From: Sergeia podlipaevii
Taxonomy: Eukaryota; Euglenozoa; Kinetoplastea; Trypanosomatida; Trypanosomatidae
Length of the DNA: 64,000 nucleotides
Assembly (NCBI GenBank): GCA_030849805.1
Contig: JASANZ010002247.1
Location: 39,886 to 103,885 of the forward strand
Reading direction: 5' to 3'
The translations under genes were made by a program, and so were the position numbers. Under the pieces are notes generated by a model. The model was not told the origin of the DNA. It ran no database searches and worked only from the letters and a program-made list of their open reading frames with translations. Below are positions 38,001-47,800 of this stretch, in pieces; the stretch's first letter is position 1; each line of letters starts with the position of its first letter.

Positions 38001-40011
38001 CTTCCAACTCTGCCCCATCAATACCGACGGTGCCAGTCGCGCAGCCACACCCACATGCACACGTCGCGCCGCCACCGACCACGTCCATGTCCTCCTCCTC
38101 CACTGTGGGCACAAAGTGCAATGAGCATGGCATCATGGCGGCACTCGGGAGCTCTACCGTGTCAGCGCTCTCATCGTCGTTGGCGATAAGCACTCCTTCA
38201 ATGAGACGAGCCACCACATTGATACTGCTGCTCTCTCGCGTGGAGCAGCAGGCGGCCATCACACCAGGTATAGGGGTCACACAGTGCAGGCGATGGTGTA
38301 TGAGTCGTTTCTCCACCGCGACAAAGGCGTCCTCTTGAATGAGGAGAGCGTGCATGCGGCCACCGTGGCACACGTAGTTTCGCATACTGCCCAGGTCAGA
38401 CGGCAAAGAACCGTTGGATGATGGAGAAAGAGAGAGGACTTGAAGAATGCTTGTTGCCTCCTGAGAAGCTTGCAAGAGAGAGCCTATCGAATGCATGGGC
38501 AGCAGGTGGGCCTCTTCCTCTACGCCAAGGTCCCACACCACGGCCATGCGAGTGCCACTTGTGACCACCGCGCATCCAGTGGGCGAACTTGTCGCGGTCG
38601 GGGGCGTCACTGCGTGGGAGAAGGGCTGCACCTTCGACATCATCTCACCAGAACCCCCAGCTTCGCAAAGCTCCGGCACTACTGACCACGCACAGCGACG
38701 CCCCTCTTGAGTACCAAAACAGGTCAGCAAGTGCACACACGAGGGAGCGGTAGCAGCGGCCCTAGTTGTCTCCGTCGTCGTCGTCTCTATAGAGCGCTTC
38801 TCACTTGTGTACCAGCGACTATTCGCGCAGTTTTCCTCCGTGGCTCCATGATGGAGTGAAGCCCACTGCTGCACCACGCTGGTTGAGTGCACCAGCTCGC
38901 GAGGCAGCTGATATGGAGGAAGCTGAGAACAAGGAACAAGATAGGCGTCGTAGAACTCGACAACGCCGTTCCAGCGAACCAGCGCAATGTAAGGGCTACG
39001 CTGCACAGCGCTCACAGTTAAAAAGCGGCGCAAAGCACCTGTTGGAGTTGATAACGAAGACGACGCAGACGCATCACCGCGACCCATAATGCGCGAGAGC
39101 CACTTGCGACCCCCACTGCCGCTATTCACGCCATCTTCCTCGCCGCTGCCAACAACTTCGTGCTGCTTGCTGTCCCGCAGCGTCGAGTACTTTGTCTCGC
39201 CATCGAGGTGCATGACGATGCGCCACACAGACTGTCCATTGGTGGCAGCAAAGATGGCAGCCACATCACGCTCCTGAGCCGGCACCCCAGTAAAAACACA
39301 CGCTGAAACACCCATTATATTAGAAAAGAATACTTCTGCATCCTCGCCCTCGCACGGATCGTATGCGGTGTAGTCGTCTTCATCGGCGGCGTTGTTCGTA
39401 AGCGCCGAGCGATTGCTAAAAGAGCTCTGAGTGAGAGAGCTGCGAGAATGTCCTCTCCCCGTGTGGGTCCTACCGCGGCCACCGTAGAAGGCGTAGACAA
39501 GGCTCCTTGGCGTCTCCCCGTGCACGATGTTCCCTTCTGGCAACATGAGAAGCAGCCCGGCGCTGTCTGTCTCACGCTGGACCATCACTCGCACGTATCC
39601 GCTCTCCAGCCGCCGAGTGAGCCACGCTACGGCTAGGCAGTGAGCACCTTGAGACTGCATCGTGACGCCACACGTCAGGAGCTCCCGCCTGTTTTGTATG
39701 GGCAGCTCAATCGCCATCATGCGTGTCTGGCTGCTGCGGGCCTCAGTGGCACTGGCGCCATCAGCAAGAATAGAGAGGTGCACACACGGTGACTGCGCAT
39801 CTAACCACCAGAGCAGCGTAGCGCGCAGCTCAGCAATACGAATCGATCCATTGCACACAAAGGACTCGTAAAAGTACGCCGGGGCGTCACGAGGAAGCGC
39901 AGGTGGAAGCCGTTGCGGTGTGCTGTTGAGGTGACTTGCATCGTTGTGCTTCTCGCGAACGTGAAATGTGGTGTTGGCGTCTGCCTCGTCAAAGAATAGG
40001 ATACCCTGCAT
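35068..40011 (-). CDS. Large hypothetical protein (1647 aa), possible beta-propeller/alpha-solenoid nucleoporin-type scaffold
   Basis: I do not recognise a definite family. The N-terminal half (about 1-700) is beta-rich and punctuated by acidic and Ser-rich loops, as in a divergent beta-propeller. The second half is almost entirely helical, with Leu/Ala/Cys-rich helices interrupted by Glu-rich or Gly/Ser/Asn-rich disordered loops (about 1270-1350 and 1540-1570). This two-part plan is shared by Nup160/Nup133-type nucleoporins and by some coat/tether proteins (Vps/COPII class). A helix pair near 1420-1460 (Leu-Trp-Gln-Glu-Ala-Phe-Arg-Tyr) resembles solenoid repeats seen there. There is no signal peptide or membrane segment. 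The assignment is structural analogy only. The ATG at 40011 is the first after the acceptor. Confidence 0.6.
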   Translation of the reverse strand: MQGILFFDEADANTTFHVREKHNDASHLNSTPQRLPPALPRDAPAYFYESFVCNGSIRIAELRATLLWWLDAQSPCVHLSILADGASATEARSSQTRMMAIELPIQNRRELLTCGVTMQSQGAHCLAVAWLTRRLESGYVRVMVQRETDSAGLLLMLPEGNIVHGETPRSLVYAFYGGRGRTHTGRGHSRSSLTQSSFSNRSALTNNAADEDDYTAYDPCEGEDAEVFFSNIMGVSACVFTGVPAQERDVAAIFAATNGQSVWRIVMHLDGETKYSTLRDSKQHEVVGSGEEDGVNSGSGGRKWLSRIMGRGDASASSSLSTPTGALRRFLTVSAVQRSPYIALVRWNGVVEFYDAYLVPCSQLPPYQLPRELVHSTSVVQQWASLHHGATEENCANSRWYTSEKRSIETTTTETTRAAATAPSCVHLLTCFGTQEGRRCAWSVVPELCEAGGSGEMMSKVQPFSHAVTPPTATSSPTGCAVVTSGTRMAVVWDLGVEEEAHLLPMHSIGSLLQASQEATSILQVLSLSPSSNGSLPSDLGSMRNYVCHGGRMHALLIQEDAFVAVEKRLIHHRLHCVTPIPGVMAACCSTRESSSINVVARLIEGVLIANDDESADTVELPSAAMMPCSLHFVPTVEEEDMDVVGGGATCACGCGCATGTVGIDGAELEAFLEGVEVFKSCSRGVDLLAELLGDTLSNVSAGSNGQLARLPRVLSEAFICGYSPSCSGFPPASVEAAVAHVMATATYAKEGASRCSCGGPQSVSSTPASLTRFCNFSRHFICGTVERSLLHRIAFLLLTYVGWASTGGKQHDGVVAQKLTTALTLLTAAYHTVQVAGADLVELVGEVDSAVADRILAIFLPTKLHAEQPEEEEGNVEDRASSLLLSKCEGSTFAVQVAVRLARCRSFRCLRACATWAMALSSTFPLLQHFALVADIDAGRTTRGAELLAACLKVRSSLAAAAAVSPSGEEVVPRLLLNDGLLLTDAHAVSALAVSLPLNEIRELLRRAPHTAGPKLYSVGVLRRLVPCGSLHVLRAPACIVRNFFLPELVELMHAIRGGAGSSVGEEGAAEEEEASASLAVSAGANSNSFKCLEVALQELLLDCRLCLSLASLEDCDYECCLHDLQAALELAEKLGVANAYADQFHTLLGHLVASACASQRNMDALCVVSNGVAQLHEILTIKWYNYIARLPTKSASASTEALRCRAIMGLHRYLMNRHAYAQCGRVMSDLATLLRCSPLRRSHNARISVGELANMALMAVHLIAPSAPAEHIRGSEDRGAGAEQEEEQESSAFGRHGEQTGSRLYSSPLSLGYSWQQQYIVDSSSAVPGGVSGNSNNKGDASAAYGGGIRGALLSRHDVPWLERRAYQAHCERKLWRKGSTLDCTDLWVDGVSAEDFALSVRRLVTALMEHRLWQEAFRYSLLADYDACRVLEAWVTDLLRGPDDYMEDDGILHEWRVLIDCCGELSSLTNQFMGFRRTVSAALTFDYEGTLSELRDAHRAADCYTAMMTLLEVFETLRDRATASRSGSVASNGLSSQRNSEEEEEARSAGSAGASCGAAAYKAITEAQAWLPWIDAVQIGTDILEGRGTSSRLKAQEAFTAGVFDPLARYARELLRSPRLQSALSQEKAKVRAEKFLAAFASYQ

Positions 40012-41007
40012 GTTGACCTTTCTCCAAAGGAAGCAAAGAAACTATTTATTCAACGCGTTGTGTTTCAAAATTTACCTCTTTCCTTTGTTGTCTCTCTTCC
40101 CCCACCCAGTAAGCCTATCGTCACTTTCGCAAAAGGAGATACGCTCTGCTTTCTGGTGAAGATCTTCTAAATTTAAGTGTATATATATATCGCTCTGTCG
40201 CTCGGCGCTACTTCTCTTTTAAAGAAATATGACAAAGCTGTTAACTTTTTCAAAAAAATTCCTTCACTGCTATCACCTTATGACAACGGCTTTTTTTTCT
40301 TTTATACCTCTTTTACAATAGCATTCCATAAACGAAAGAGAAAGAGAGAGAAGAAAAAAAAGGCACAGAAGTGTCAATCATCAATACAAGATACATGACA
40401 TGAGTAGGAGACTATCGGAACAGCACCTAATCACCACTTCTTTTAAAACAAAAAATGGAGGAGGTAGTAAAAAAAAAAGAAAAAAAAGTCAGTTTACGCC
40501 TTCAAAAGGCCTGTTGCTACTATTAGTTGTGCTCTTGCGGAAGAGTGCAAAAGAAACAAATTAAGAGATGTTGACCACACTAAGAAAAGTAACAGTAACT
40601 ACCGCAAGTACGAGGGGGGAGATACATTTACATACGCACACAAACGAAAAAGAAACAGCGATCAACACGCAATATGACTAACGAACATAAATGAGAAAAA
40701 AAACTCACTGACACAGACACACAGCAACAACAACAACAAAAAAAAAATTGATAAGTGCGGAAACAGTAGATCCAACATGAAACAACAAAAATCATTAGAA
40801 AAGGAGTAAGCGCTCTTTAACGATTGTAAGTTGAGTAAAGAGAGATAGATATAAAATACTCTCAAGACAGCATATAGTGAAGAAAAAAAAAAATAGAAAC
40901 AACAACAACACAAAAAAAAAAGCACGCAATCAACGCACACATATCGATGCATTACCCGCATTTGACAACAAAAAAACTGAGTCTACGAAGCAACCAATGT
41001 CACTGAG
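40012..41007. other. Intergenic spacer
   Basis: The spacer is AT-rich with A-runs (40738-40747 and 40884-40893) and (CAA)n near 40722-40740. It should contain the 3'UTR of the coiled-coil gene. No gene or RNA was recognised. Confidence 0.6.
40018..40042 (-). promoter_or_regulatory. Predicted trans-splice acceptor for the 35068-40011 gene
   Basis: In the minus sense a pyrimidine-rich tract (40025-40042) is followed by GGAG and then AAAG (AGs at 40022-40023 and 40018-40019), giving a leader of about 6-10 nt before the ATG at 40011. Confidence 0.4.
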
Positions 41008-42303
41008 TCAACGCCGGTCTTTGGGTGTCCTAGGCGCGGGAAGACCATTTGGACTACTCTCATGCACACACGTATTTGTTCCCCGCGCAGGATCGCTGCC
41101 GCTGTCATGTGGGCTGGATCTATCGAGCACAGCAGCATCATCGCTCCCATTTCTTCCGTACTCTGCGCCATCGGCAAGAGCGAGTGGTGTGGTAGCCCTT
41201 CCGCTCGTATTAGACGGGGCCCTAGAAGTAATGGTCAAGGTCTGTGCCGCCTTTGCGTTCCGCAGTTCCTCCTCGTGCCGCTGCTTGATCACAGAGCCAA
41301 ACGCTCCAGAGTACGCACTTGCCACCACCGCTGAGGTGCCACTCATGTCACTCTTGGTGTTAAGCGCGTGCTTGAGCAAGTAGGTGCCGGTTTTGTTTCG
41401 CACAATATTCTGATGGGTCTCCAGGCCACGGCGGATATTAATGTACCGCTGCAGCAGCTCATCTAGTTCACGCTTGCGGTTGCGTTCGAGAAACAGGCGA
41501 CGGCTCTCCACCTTGGTGCGCAGCGCGTTCAGTTCCTGCTGGTGATGGTGCCGCAGCGTGTGCTCGCGGCGTGCGTACAGCAGCATGGTGGCTTCTTCCT
41601 GTTTGCCAATGTCAGCAAGCTCAATCGTATCACCAAGTCGCTTTGCCTGTGCCGCGGCCACGTATTCACGCTGGTTTGCTAGCATCTGCTGACGGTTGCG
41701 CATGTCGATGAGGCTCCGACTGTAGTGATGAATGGGCATGCGGCTGTGCATCTCGTCATGAAAGCGGATCAACTCTTCGTTTTGTCGCTCAAGCAGCTGC
41801 AGCTCCAGCTCTAACTGTGATTCCTCAAATTCATCAATCTTTTCATTCCAGGAAAGATGGAACGTGCGAAACTCTTCTCGATTCGCCTCTTCGAGTGAGT
41901 GACGCTCCATCATCTGCTGCTCCGTGAGGCCGCGTACGTGCCGTGTTTCCTCTTCGAGCCTCAAATTTCTCAGCACATGTTGTACAAGCTGCGCTTCCTT
42001 GTACATGGCACGTTGCTGGCAAGCGTTGCGATAGTCCTTGAGAACCGCCACGTATTCTGACATGTGAAACTCCACATCGGCATCCTTCACTGCGATAGCC
42101 TCTAGGGCAGCACGGGCGGAACGTTCGATCGCGTCAAACTGTGTATCTGTGCTCTGCTCTTCTCCATAGGGGGATTCCTCGGACTGTACGTTGTACGGGT
42201 GGGCTTCGGTGTCGTCCTGCTCATTGCCACCACCATTGCTTCTGTTTGTAGGCTCTGCGCCGTGCGGAGGGGTCGCAGACGATGAAGCCACACTGTCTTG
42301 CAT
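41008..42303 (-). CDS. Coiled-coil protein, conserved-looking hypothetical (431 aa)
   Basis: Residues 1-60 are acidic and disordered. Residues about 60-305 are almost continuous charged helix rich in Glu, Gln, Arg and Leu, with Gln/His-containing heptads, and are predicted to form a long coiled coil. Residues from about 305 are Ser/Ala/Gly-rich and disordered. A Tyr-Lys-Glu-Ala-Gln-Leu-Val segment near residue 100 precedes the first long helix. I do not recognise a named family; long helical proteins of this size are often parts of the cytoskeleton, basal body or flagellum, but the sequence alone does not show which. There is no membrane segment. The ATG at 42303 is the first in frame. Confidence 0.72.
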   Translation of the reverse strand: MQDSVASSSATPPHGAEPTNRSNGGGNEQDDTEAHPYNVQSEESPYGEEQSTDTQFDAIERSARAALEAIAVKDADVEFHMSEYVAVLKDYRNACQQRAMYKEAQLVQHVLRNLRLEEETRHVRGLTEQQMMERHSLEEANREEFRTFHLSWNEKIDEFEESQLELELQLLERQNEELIRFHDEMHSRMPIHHYSRSLIDMRNRQQMLANQREYVAAAQAKRLGDTIELADIGKQEEATMLLYARREHTLRHHHQQELNALRTKVESRRLFLERNRKRELDELLQRYINIRRGLETHQNIVRNKTGTYLLKHALNTKSDMSGTSAVVASAYSGAFGSVIKQRHEEELRNAKAAQTLTITSRAPSNTSGRATTPLALADGAEYGRNGSDDAAVLDRSSPHDSGSDPARGTNTCVHESSPNGLPAPRTPKDRR

Positions 42304-43116
42304 GTCGAATCACCTATATATCTCTTCTCCGTCTTTATGATTCTTCTACTTTTCTTTTAAAGTGCGGCGCGCGCCTCTACACACACTCTACAAGGCTGGA
42401 GTAAAAAAAAAAATTAAGGGAAATAATAATAAATAACAGAACAAAGTAACTAGTAGAGGTGAAAGATAGAGAAAGGACAGAGAGGCGAGAGAGGTTTATC
42501 GAGACCAATGCGCACAATTATATATATATCTAGGTGCTCAGCAGAAAGTCTGTCAACTTGACCCACTTTCTATCGATCTCTTTCTAAAGAAAAAAAAAAT
42601 CTATGCGACAGTTGTTGTGATTTTGTTTGGAACCACCGTAGCTAAGTATTGGGCGTCAGAGATAAGGCAAAAAAAAAGGAAAGAGTTGAAGTACAAAGCA
42701 AAAAAAAAAAATGGTACGCGGAAGAACGCAAAATATATATAACAAAAAAAGAAGAAGAAGAAGAAATGAATATGATGTTATTTGTTTCATCATGGTGACT
42801 CATAGCTAAGCAAAGACATTATAGAAGAATTCAAGATAAAATTGTTAACGCACACAGATATGTTGTTTTCAAGAATAAAATAAGATGAAAAATTGGCCAC
42901 ATAGAAGGTGAGAGAGGTGGCAAATCAAAGCAATATGAAAGCAAACACAAAATGGGCTCTCTAGTAAAGGGGTCAAAAGCCAGTTCATCCACAATAGTAA
43001 AGCTCAATCATGTGTGCGTAAAGAAAAAAAAACTGTGTGGGGGAGAGAGAAAAGTTCATTTTAACCATCAGGAGAAGTTGGAGTTGGAGTCCCCCCACAT
43101 GTCCTGTCCCTACCCA
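42304..43116. other. Intergenic spacer
   Basis: This A-run-rich spacer has a (GAA)n patch near 42750-42765 and a short (TA)n near 42520-42530. It should hold the coiled-coil gene leader and the 3'UTR of the glycosylase gene. No gene or RNA was recognised. Confidence 0.6.
42395..42413 (-). promoter_or_regulatory. Predicted trans-splice acceptor for the coiled-coil gene
   Basis: In the minus sense an 11-T run (42403-42413) is followed by CTCCAG, with the AG at 42395-42396, about 91 nt before the ATG at 42303. Confidence 0.5.
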
Positions 43117-44118
43117 TCAGCTTCTCAATCTTTTCCGGCTTTCGCTGGACGTTTTCGTTTTCGCTGCTGCGGCTTCCGCAAGCCGAATGGCCGCCGACAC
43201 TGTCCACAGCTGACAAGGATCTTCTTCCTTGAAGACCTTAAGTCTCTGAGCCTCTGCGTTCTTGAACCAATCGCAATCCAGTGAGTGATCATTAACCATC
43301 CCCGCAGCCTGCATAAAGGCGTAGGCCGTGGTGGGCCCAAAGAAATTGAAGCCCGCCACCTTGAGAGCTCTGGACAGCGCCACTGAAGCGTTAGTCTGCG
43401 TTGGTGAAGGATCTGCCTCTGACATTCTTGCTAGCGCAAAAGGCTGTGCATACCGCAAGCGCACCACTTCATCATCAGCGGCAGCACAACCGTTGTCTTC
43501 CCTCGGCGCCGCATTAGGGCAACCGCCGCCCCCCTTGACCTTCTTTTGGGGAGGCGTACTCGGATGCCCCTTGCCTGCACATTGCCCACAATCGTCACCG
43601 CAATATGCAAAGCTCCACAGGAAATCAGCGAACGCTGCAGATGCGGCCTTCCCAGTGTAGGCGCACTTTCGTTCTTTAAGAATCACCTCGGTAAGCCTCC
43701 TGTACGCATGAGCGTTGTGGATGATAGCCTCCAGCTTTCCTTGATGGCGAATCACAGAGTCCTCTGGTGCCGCCTTTGGCTTTGGCTTAGGCTTTGACTT
43801 TGACTTTGACTTTAAAGATGGCTGCGGCGATGGTATGTGTAGTAGCTTGGGGACATCAGTGGAAACAGACATGCGAGCTACTTTGCTAGGCTCAAAGTTG
43901 AAGAAGGCCCGTCGGTAAGCGTTGCGCTTTACCAGTACTGTGTACCAAGACAGACCCGCTTGCTGTGCCTCCAGGCAGACCAATTCAAAGAGTTGATGTC
44001 CGTCGTGGCGGCTGACAGTAGTGCACGTGCCCCACTCCGTGTCATGGTAGCCCTTGTAGAGAGACGTGGTGGTCGCAGAGGATACCCACGAACATCGCTT
44101 TGGGACAGCTTTTTTCAT
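43117..44118 (-). CDS. TAG: DNA-3-methyladenine glycosylase I (Tag family, 333 aa)
   Basis: The protein removes 3-methyladenine from alkylated DNA as the first step of base-excision repair. Family signatures are clear: Cys9 in Arg-Cys-Ser-Trp, His25 in Tyr-His-Asp-x-Glu-Trp-Gly, and a C-terminal Asn-Asp-His-(x3)-Cys, together matching the four zinc ligands of E. coli Tag (Cys4, His17, His175, Cys179). Glu50 in Cys-Leu-Glu-Ala-Gln-Gln corresponds to the E. coli Glu38 base-recognition residue. A Phe-Phe-Gly-Pro-Thr-Thr-Ala-Tyr helix precedes the C-terminal zinc ligands. It is much longer than the roughly 190-aa bacterial enzyme because of two insertions: a Lys-Ser/Lys-Pro repeat tract (about 95-120) and a Gly/Ala/Asp-rich Cys-containing loop (about 175-225). 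The basic C-terminal tail could act in nuclear localisation. The family is bacterial in distribution, so lateral acquisition is likely. Confidence 0.92.
   Translation of the reverse strand: MKKAVPKRCSWVSSATTTSLYKGYHDTEWGTCTTVSRHDGHQLFELVCLEAQQAGLSWYTVLVKRNAYRRAFFNFEPSKVARMSVSTDVPKLLHIPSPQPSLKSKSKSKPKPKPKAAPEDSVIRHQGKLEAIIHNAHAYRRLTEVILKERKCAYTGKAASAAFADFLWSFAYCGDDCGQCAGKGHPSTPPQKKVKGGGGCPNAAPREDNGCAAADDEVVRLRYAQPFALARMSEADPSPTQTNASVALSRALKVAGFNFFGPTTAYAFMQAAGMVNDHSLDCDWFKNAEAQRLKVFKEEDPCQLWTVSAAIRLAEAAAAKTKTSSESRKRLRS
43782..43812 (-). repeat. In-frame 6-bp tandem repeat in the Tag gene
   Basis: A CTTTGA-type hexamer repeats in tandem here, encoding alternating Lys-Ser and Lys-Pro residues. 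It lies between conserved blocks of the glycosylase, so it is probably a surface loop whose length can vary. Confidence 0.7.
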
Positions 44119-44183
44119 ATAGTACTTTTTCTTCTTCTCTTTTTGTTCGTTCGTAGTTTTCCTCGTGTTCTTGATATCAGCAA

Positions 44184-44204
44184 CTGTGATATGAGAAAAA
44201 AAAA
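44184..44204 (-). promoter_or_regulatory. Predicted trans-splice acceptor for the Tag gene
   Basis: In the minus sense a T-run (44196-44204) is followed by CACAG, with the AG at 44184-44185, about 65 nt before the ATG at 44118. Confidence 0.45.
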
Positions 44205-44839
44205 CGCGTTATTGAGTGCGCGCTATATAATGGCTGTAGGAACTTACACTCAGGGAACCTACAAATGTTGTTGCTTTTTCTCTACAACAGAATCCACAAC
44301 AACAACAACAACAACAATATAAATATATATATACAGAGAGAGAGAGAGAGACAGATAGTGGCGTTGTAAAGGGAGTGAGGTACCAGCTTCAAGAGAAGAG
44401 AGTACATAATGAAAGTAGGTTGTAGAGACACAATACACAAGATAGATAAAACTTGTGTATTTGGCTTTTTTTGTCGTTGTTGTTGTTTTTTAAATACTGC
44501 TATGTTCGCTTGATAATGGTTGAAGCCACAATTCTTTTTTTTTTTGTATAGTAAAACAAAGTAAAGTGTAGGCTCTGTGTAAATAGTTTCAGTATTGGTA
44601 ATAGCTTTCTCACTCATGTTATTTGTTATATTTCATATTATTATTTATTTTTTTGGTATCCCCAAGAACCTTGAAAATACATAGGTGCGTTCCTCCTGGA
44701 TAGGTTGGGTGACAAAGGTATGCTATTTCTCTTTTGTTGATATTAGCAAGATCACGATCATATTTCCTTTTTTTTTCTTCTTCTTCCATGAGGAGAAAAG
44801 CTATTCAGCTAAGCGTGTGCGCTACTGCGCCCTGGTTCT

Positions 44840-44866
44840 TTATATATATATATATATATATATATA
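44840..44866. repeat. (TA)n microsatellite
   Basis: A run of alternating T and A lies just right of the Tag gene leader. Similar tracts recur at 46395-46416, 47191-47208 and 47555-47575. Confidence 0.9.
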
Positions 44867-47800
44867 CATACATATATATATAGGCCCAGTTGTACCAATA
44901 CACAAAGGAAAAAAAAAATAGGCTTTGTTAAGGGAAGTCGTATATACAAGGGCACAGGAGAATGAAAAGAAGGTGATTTTAGAATACTGCCAGCCCATAT
45001 ACAAAAAAAAAAGCAGAAAGGAAAAAAAGTAAATGAAGTATCCACTCATAACGTTTTCAAAACAGCAATGAAGCAAAAACACAAACAAAAACGAAGAGGG
45101 AAGCGGTAAAATACACTAAAGAAGAGAAAATAAAAGCAGGAAAGCAAGCATATTGTAAATAAACCCTCAAGTAAGTCCATCAATGCTCTTGATCTCTCCT
45201 CCGAGATAAAATATATTTTTTTAAAAGAAAAGGGGAAAACATTTCCTCTTTCACCGTGCACGCCCCATGTAGCCTAATGACAATACGGCCGTAAATAATG
45301 TTTAGGTATCCGGGTATAAAAGATATCACACATCAGTGTTTTCGACACACATTTCGTCCGTGGGAGAGGCTAAAGTGAAGAAAGGAAAAAAAAACGCACA
45401 CAAACACACACACATACACATGCCGAGTGTCTCTCTCTCCCCCCGCCCCCTTTCCCTCCGCTACTGATGGCAGCGGCGGCTTTACATTATGCTTCGCTAT
45501 ATATATATATAGAGAGAGAGAGGACCTCGCTGCATACACAGCGGAACGATACTCAGTGAGAACACGAAGAAGCGCTTTAATGTCGCCTCTATTCTATTTA
45601 ACACACCAACAACAACCATACACTCATACTCACGCACACACACACACACACCGAAAAAAAAAAACAGCAAAAGAAGAAAAAGCCGCACTAGCAACAACAA
45701 CAAAAAGTGTGCATCTTTTCGATGTGGGCAATCTCTCTAGTACTTCCTTTTCCCTTCTAAGACCCTTTCCCATTCGATTCATTCTTTGGATTCGAAGTAT
45801 GTTTGCTACTTATTTTCCCCCTTTATTACATGTACACATATCCACACCACCGCTCACTACACCTCACACATCGCCCTTTCCATTTGACGCTGTTGTTTAT
45901 CAAACACCATCGGCACTGTAAAAAAAAAAAAGCATTCTTTATGTAACTCCTATGATGATGCAAACAAACAATCATGATCATAAAATGGCGGCAAACATGC
46001 AAGGAGTGGTGGGACCATGTGATCATCGCAAAGAACTGAAGAAGAACACCTTTCTTTTTTAAAAAAAATAAAGAAAGGAAGCATAAATGCTTCTTTACAA
46101 AAAAAAAAAAAAAAAGGAAAAAAGGTAGTCAAGCGCAAGCATGTATATTCAAAAAGATTAACCATATCATTGATACAACACATACAAAGCAAAGCGCGAC
46201 ATATATGCACACACTCAGGAAGGAGAAAAAATGGGGGTTTCAAAAAAAAAAAAGAAAGAAGGACAAGAATGGCCATTGAACCTTTAAGCGAAAAAAAAAA
46301 AACCATAGCAAGAAAAGAAAAGAACGCATACCAGCACAAATGCTTTAAAAGATAAAACGTTCTCTCATTCACCCTCTGCAAAAATAAATAAATAAATATA
46401 TATATATATATATATAGCGTAGAGGATGTCGTATTGTTTGCTTTTTTTTTTCTTGAGATATGTCGATACTGAGACTCCTCACTTTCATTTCGCCTAGTGT
46501 GATTCTTCTCTCTCTCCCCGAACTTTCTGATATTGCTGATTGCACGTGGTGTTGGCCGACTAATTTATCTTTTCCAAATCCTGTAATGGGAAGTAAAAAA
46601 ACAGTGGGAAAGAGAGGCTCTCAGGTAAGAAAGAAAAGCGCACCCACTCGCCATCTCATAGTTAGCGAGTAAGAAGAACCCTAACATGCAGAGGGCATAT
46701 AAAAACATTTAATTTCTGATGGCAACTCACACTTAAAAAAAAAAAAAAAAAGCTATGCAAGAGACGCGTTAGCGGCCTGAAACCCTTCCAGTCTCTCTCG
46801 CTTTCTTTCTCCCTTTTTCCTTCAGTCATATGTATATAGCAAAAAAAAAAAAACATCAGTAAACCGATGTGCACAAGCATATACAACCATAGAAATAGAA
46901 TCTCATATATATGCTTGTGTGTGTGTGTAAGTATAGAATACACGCAACCACTTCAGCAGCTCAATAATGCCATATATCTGTACTCTCTCACTCTTCCCTT
47001 TTTTTTTTTGGCAAGTTATCATTACTCCATATATATCTTTTTGCATTTTCAATATATATATATATATATGTATAATATGAAGAGAAACCGTGCCCATAAT
47101 AAAATACCATCTAAGAGATTTCTCACCAGACAATAGCTACCAACTTTGAAATAAAGAGCAAAGTGGGAGTCAGGCGATATCTTTAAAGGAATATATATAT
47201 ATATATATGTATGTAGAAAAAAAAAAATCTACAACAATACTATACACTCGATTTTCCTTAAAAAAAAAAAAATCGTGCATCCACATGCAACATGCTAGAT
47301 ATATATACGCACATATAGACAGTCATTTTTAGTCAAAGTAACAACAGCAAGAAAGCAATTCTTTGACTGTCAGCAAACTGGAAAAGATTCTTCTCAATCT
47401 CTTTCATTCTACATACACAGTATACATAAAAAAAAAAAATGTGAGCACACACACACACAAAAAAAAAAAGTGGAAGTAAAACTCACTGGAGGTTTATGTA
47501 CATATGGTGTATATGTTTATATACACTAAATGTGGTAACAGCTAGTTTACAGTGATATATATATATATATATATAGCGTTTCATAATAAAAATAAAAAAA
47601 TAGTAATACAAAAATGTGGAGTCTGTAAAGGAAAAATGTCCGTGAGAATGTGGACGACAAAAATATAAAGTATAATAGGTAAAAAAAAAATTGAAAAGAG
47701 AGAGAAAAAGATATAAAATTTACGTTAGAAGCAATATATATATATATATAAAGCGAAGTATTCCTACTTTTTTCTCTTCTCTTCTCTCTCTCTCTCTCTC

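Noticed and set aside
44282..44617. 111-codon minus-strand frame starting at ATG
   Set aside because: The last third is coded by (GA)n, (TA)n and (CAA)n repeats, and no pyrimidine tract lies upstream in the minus sense.
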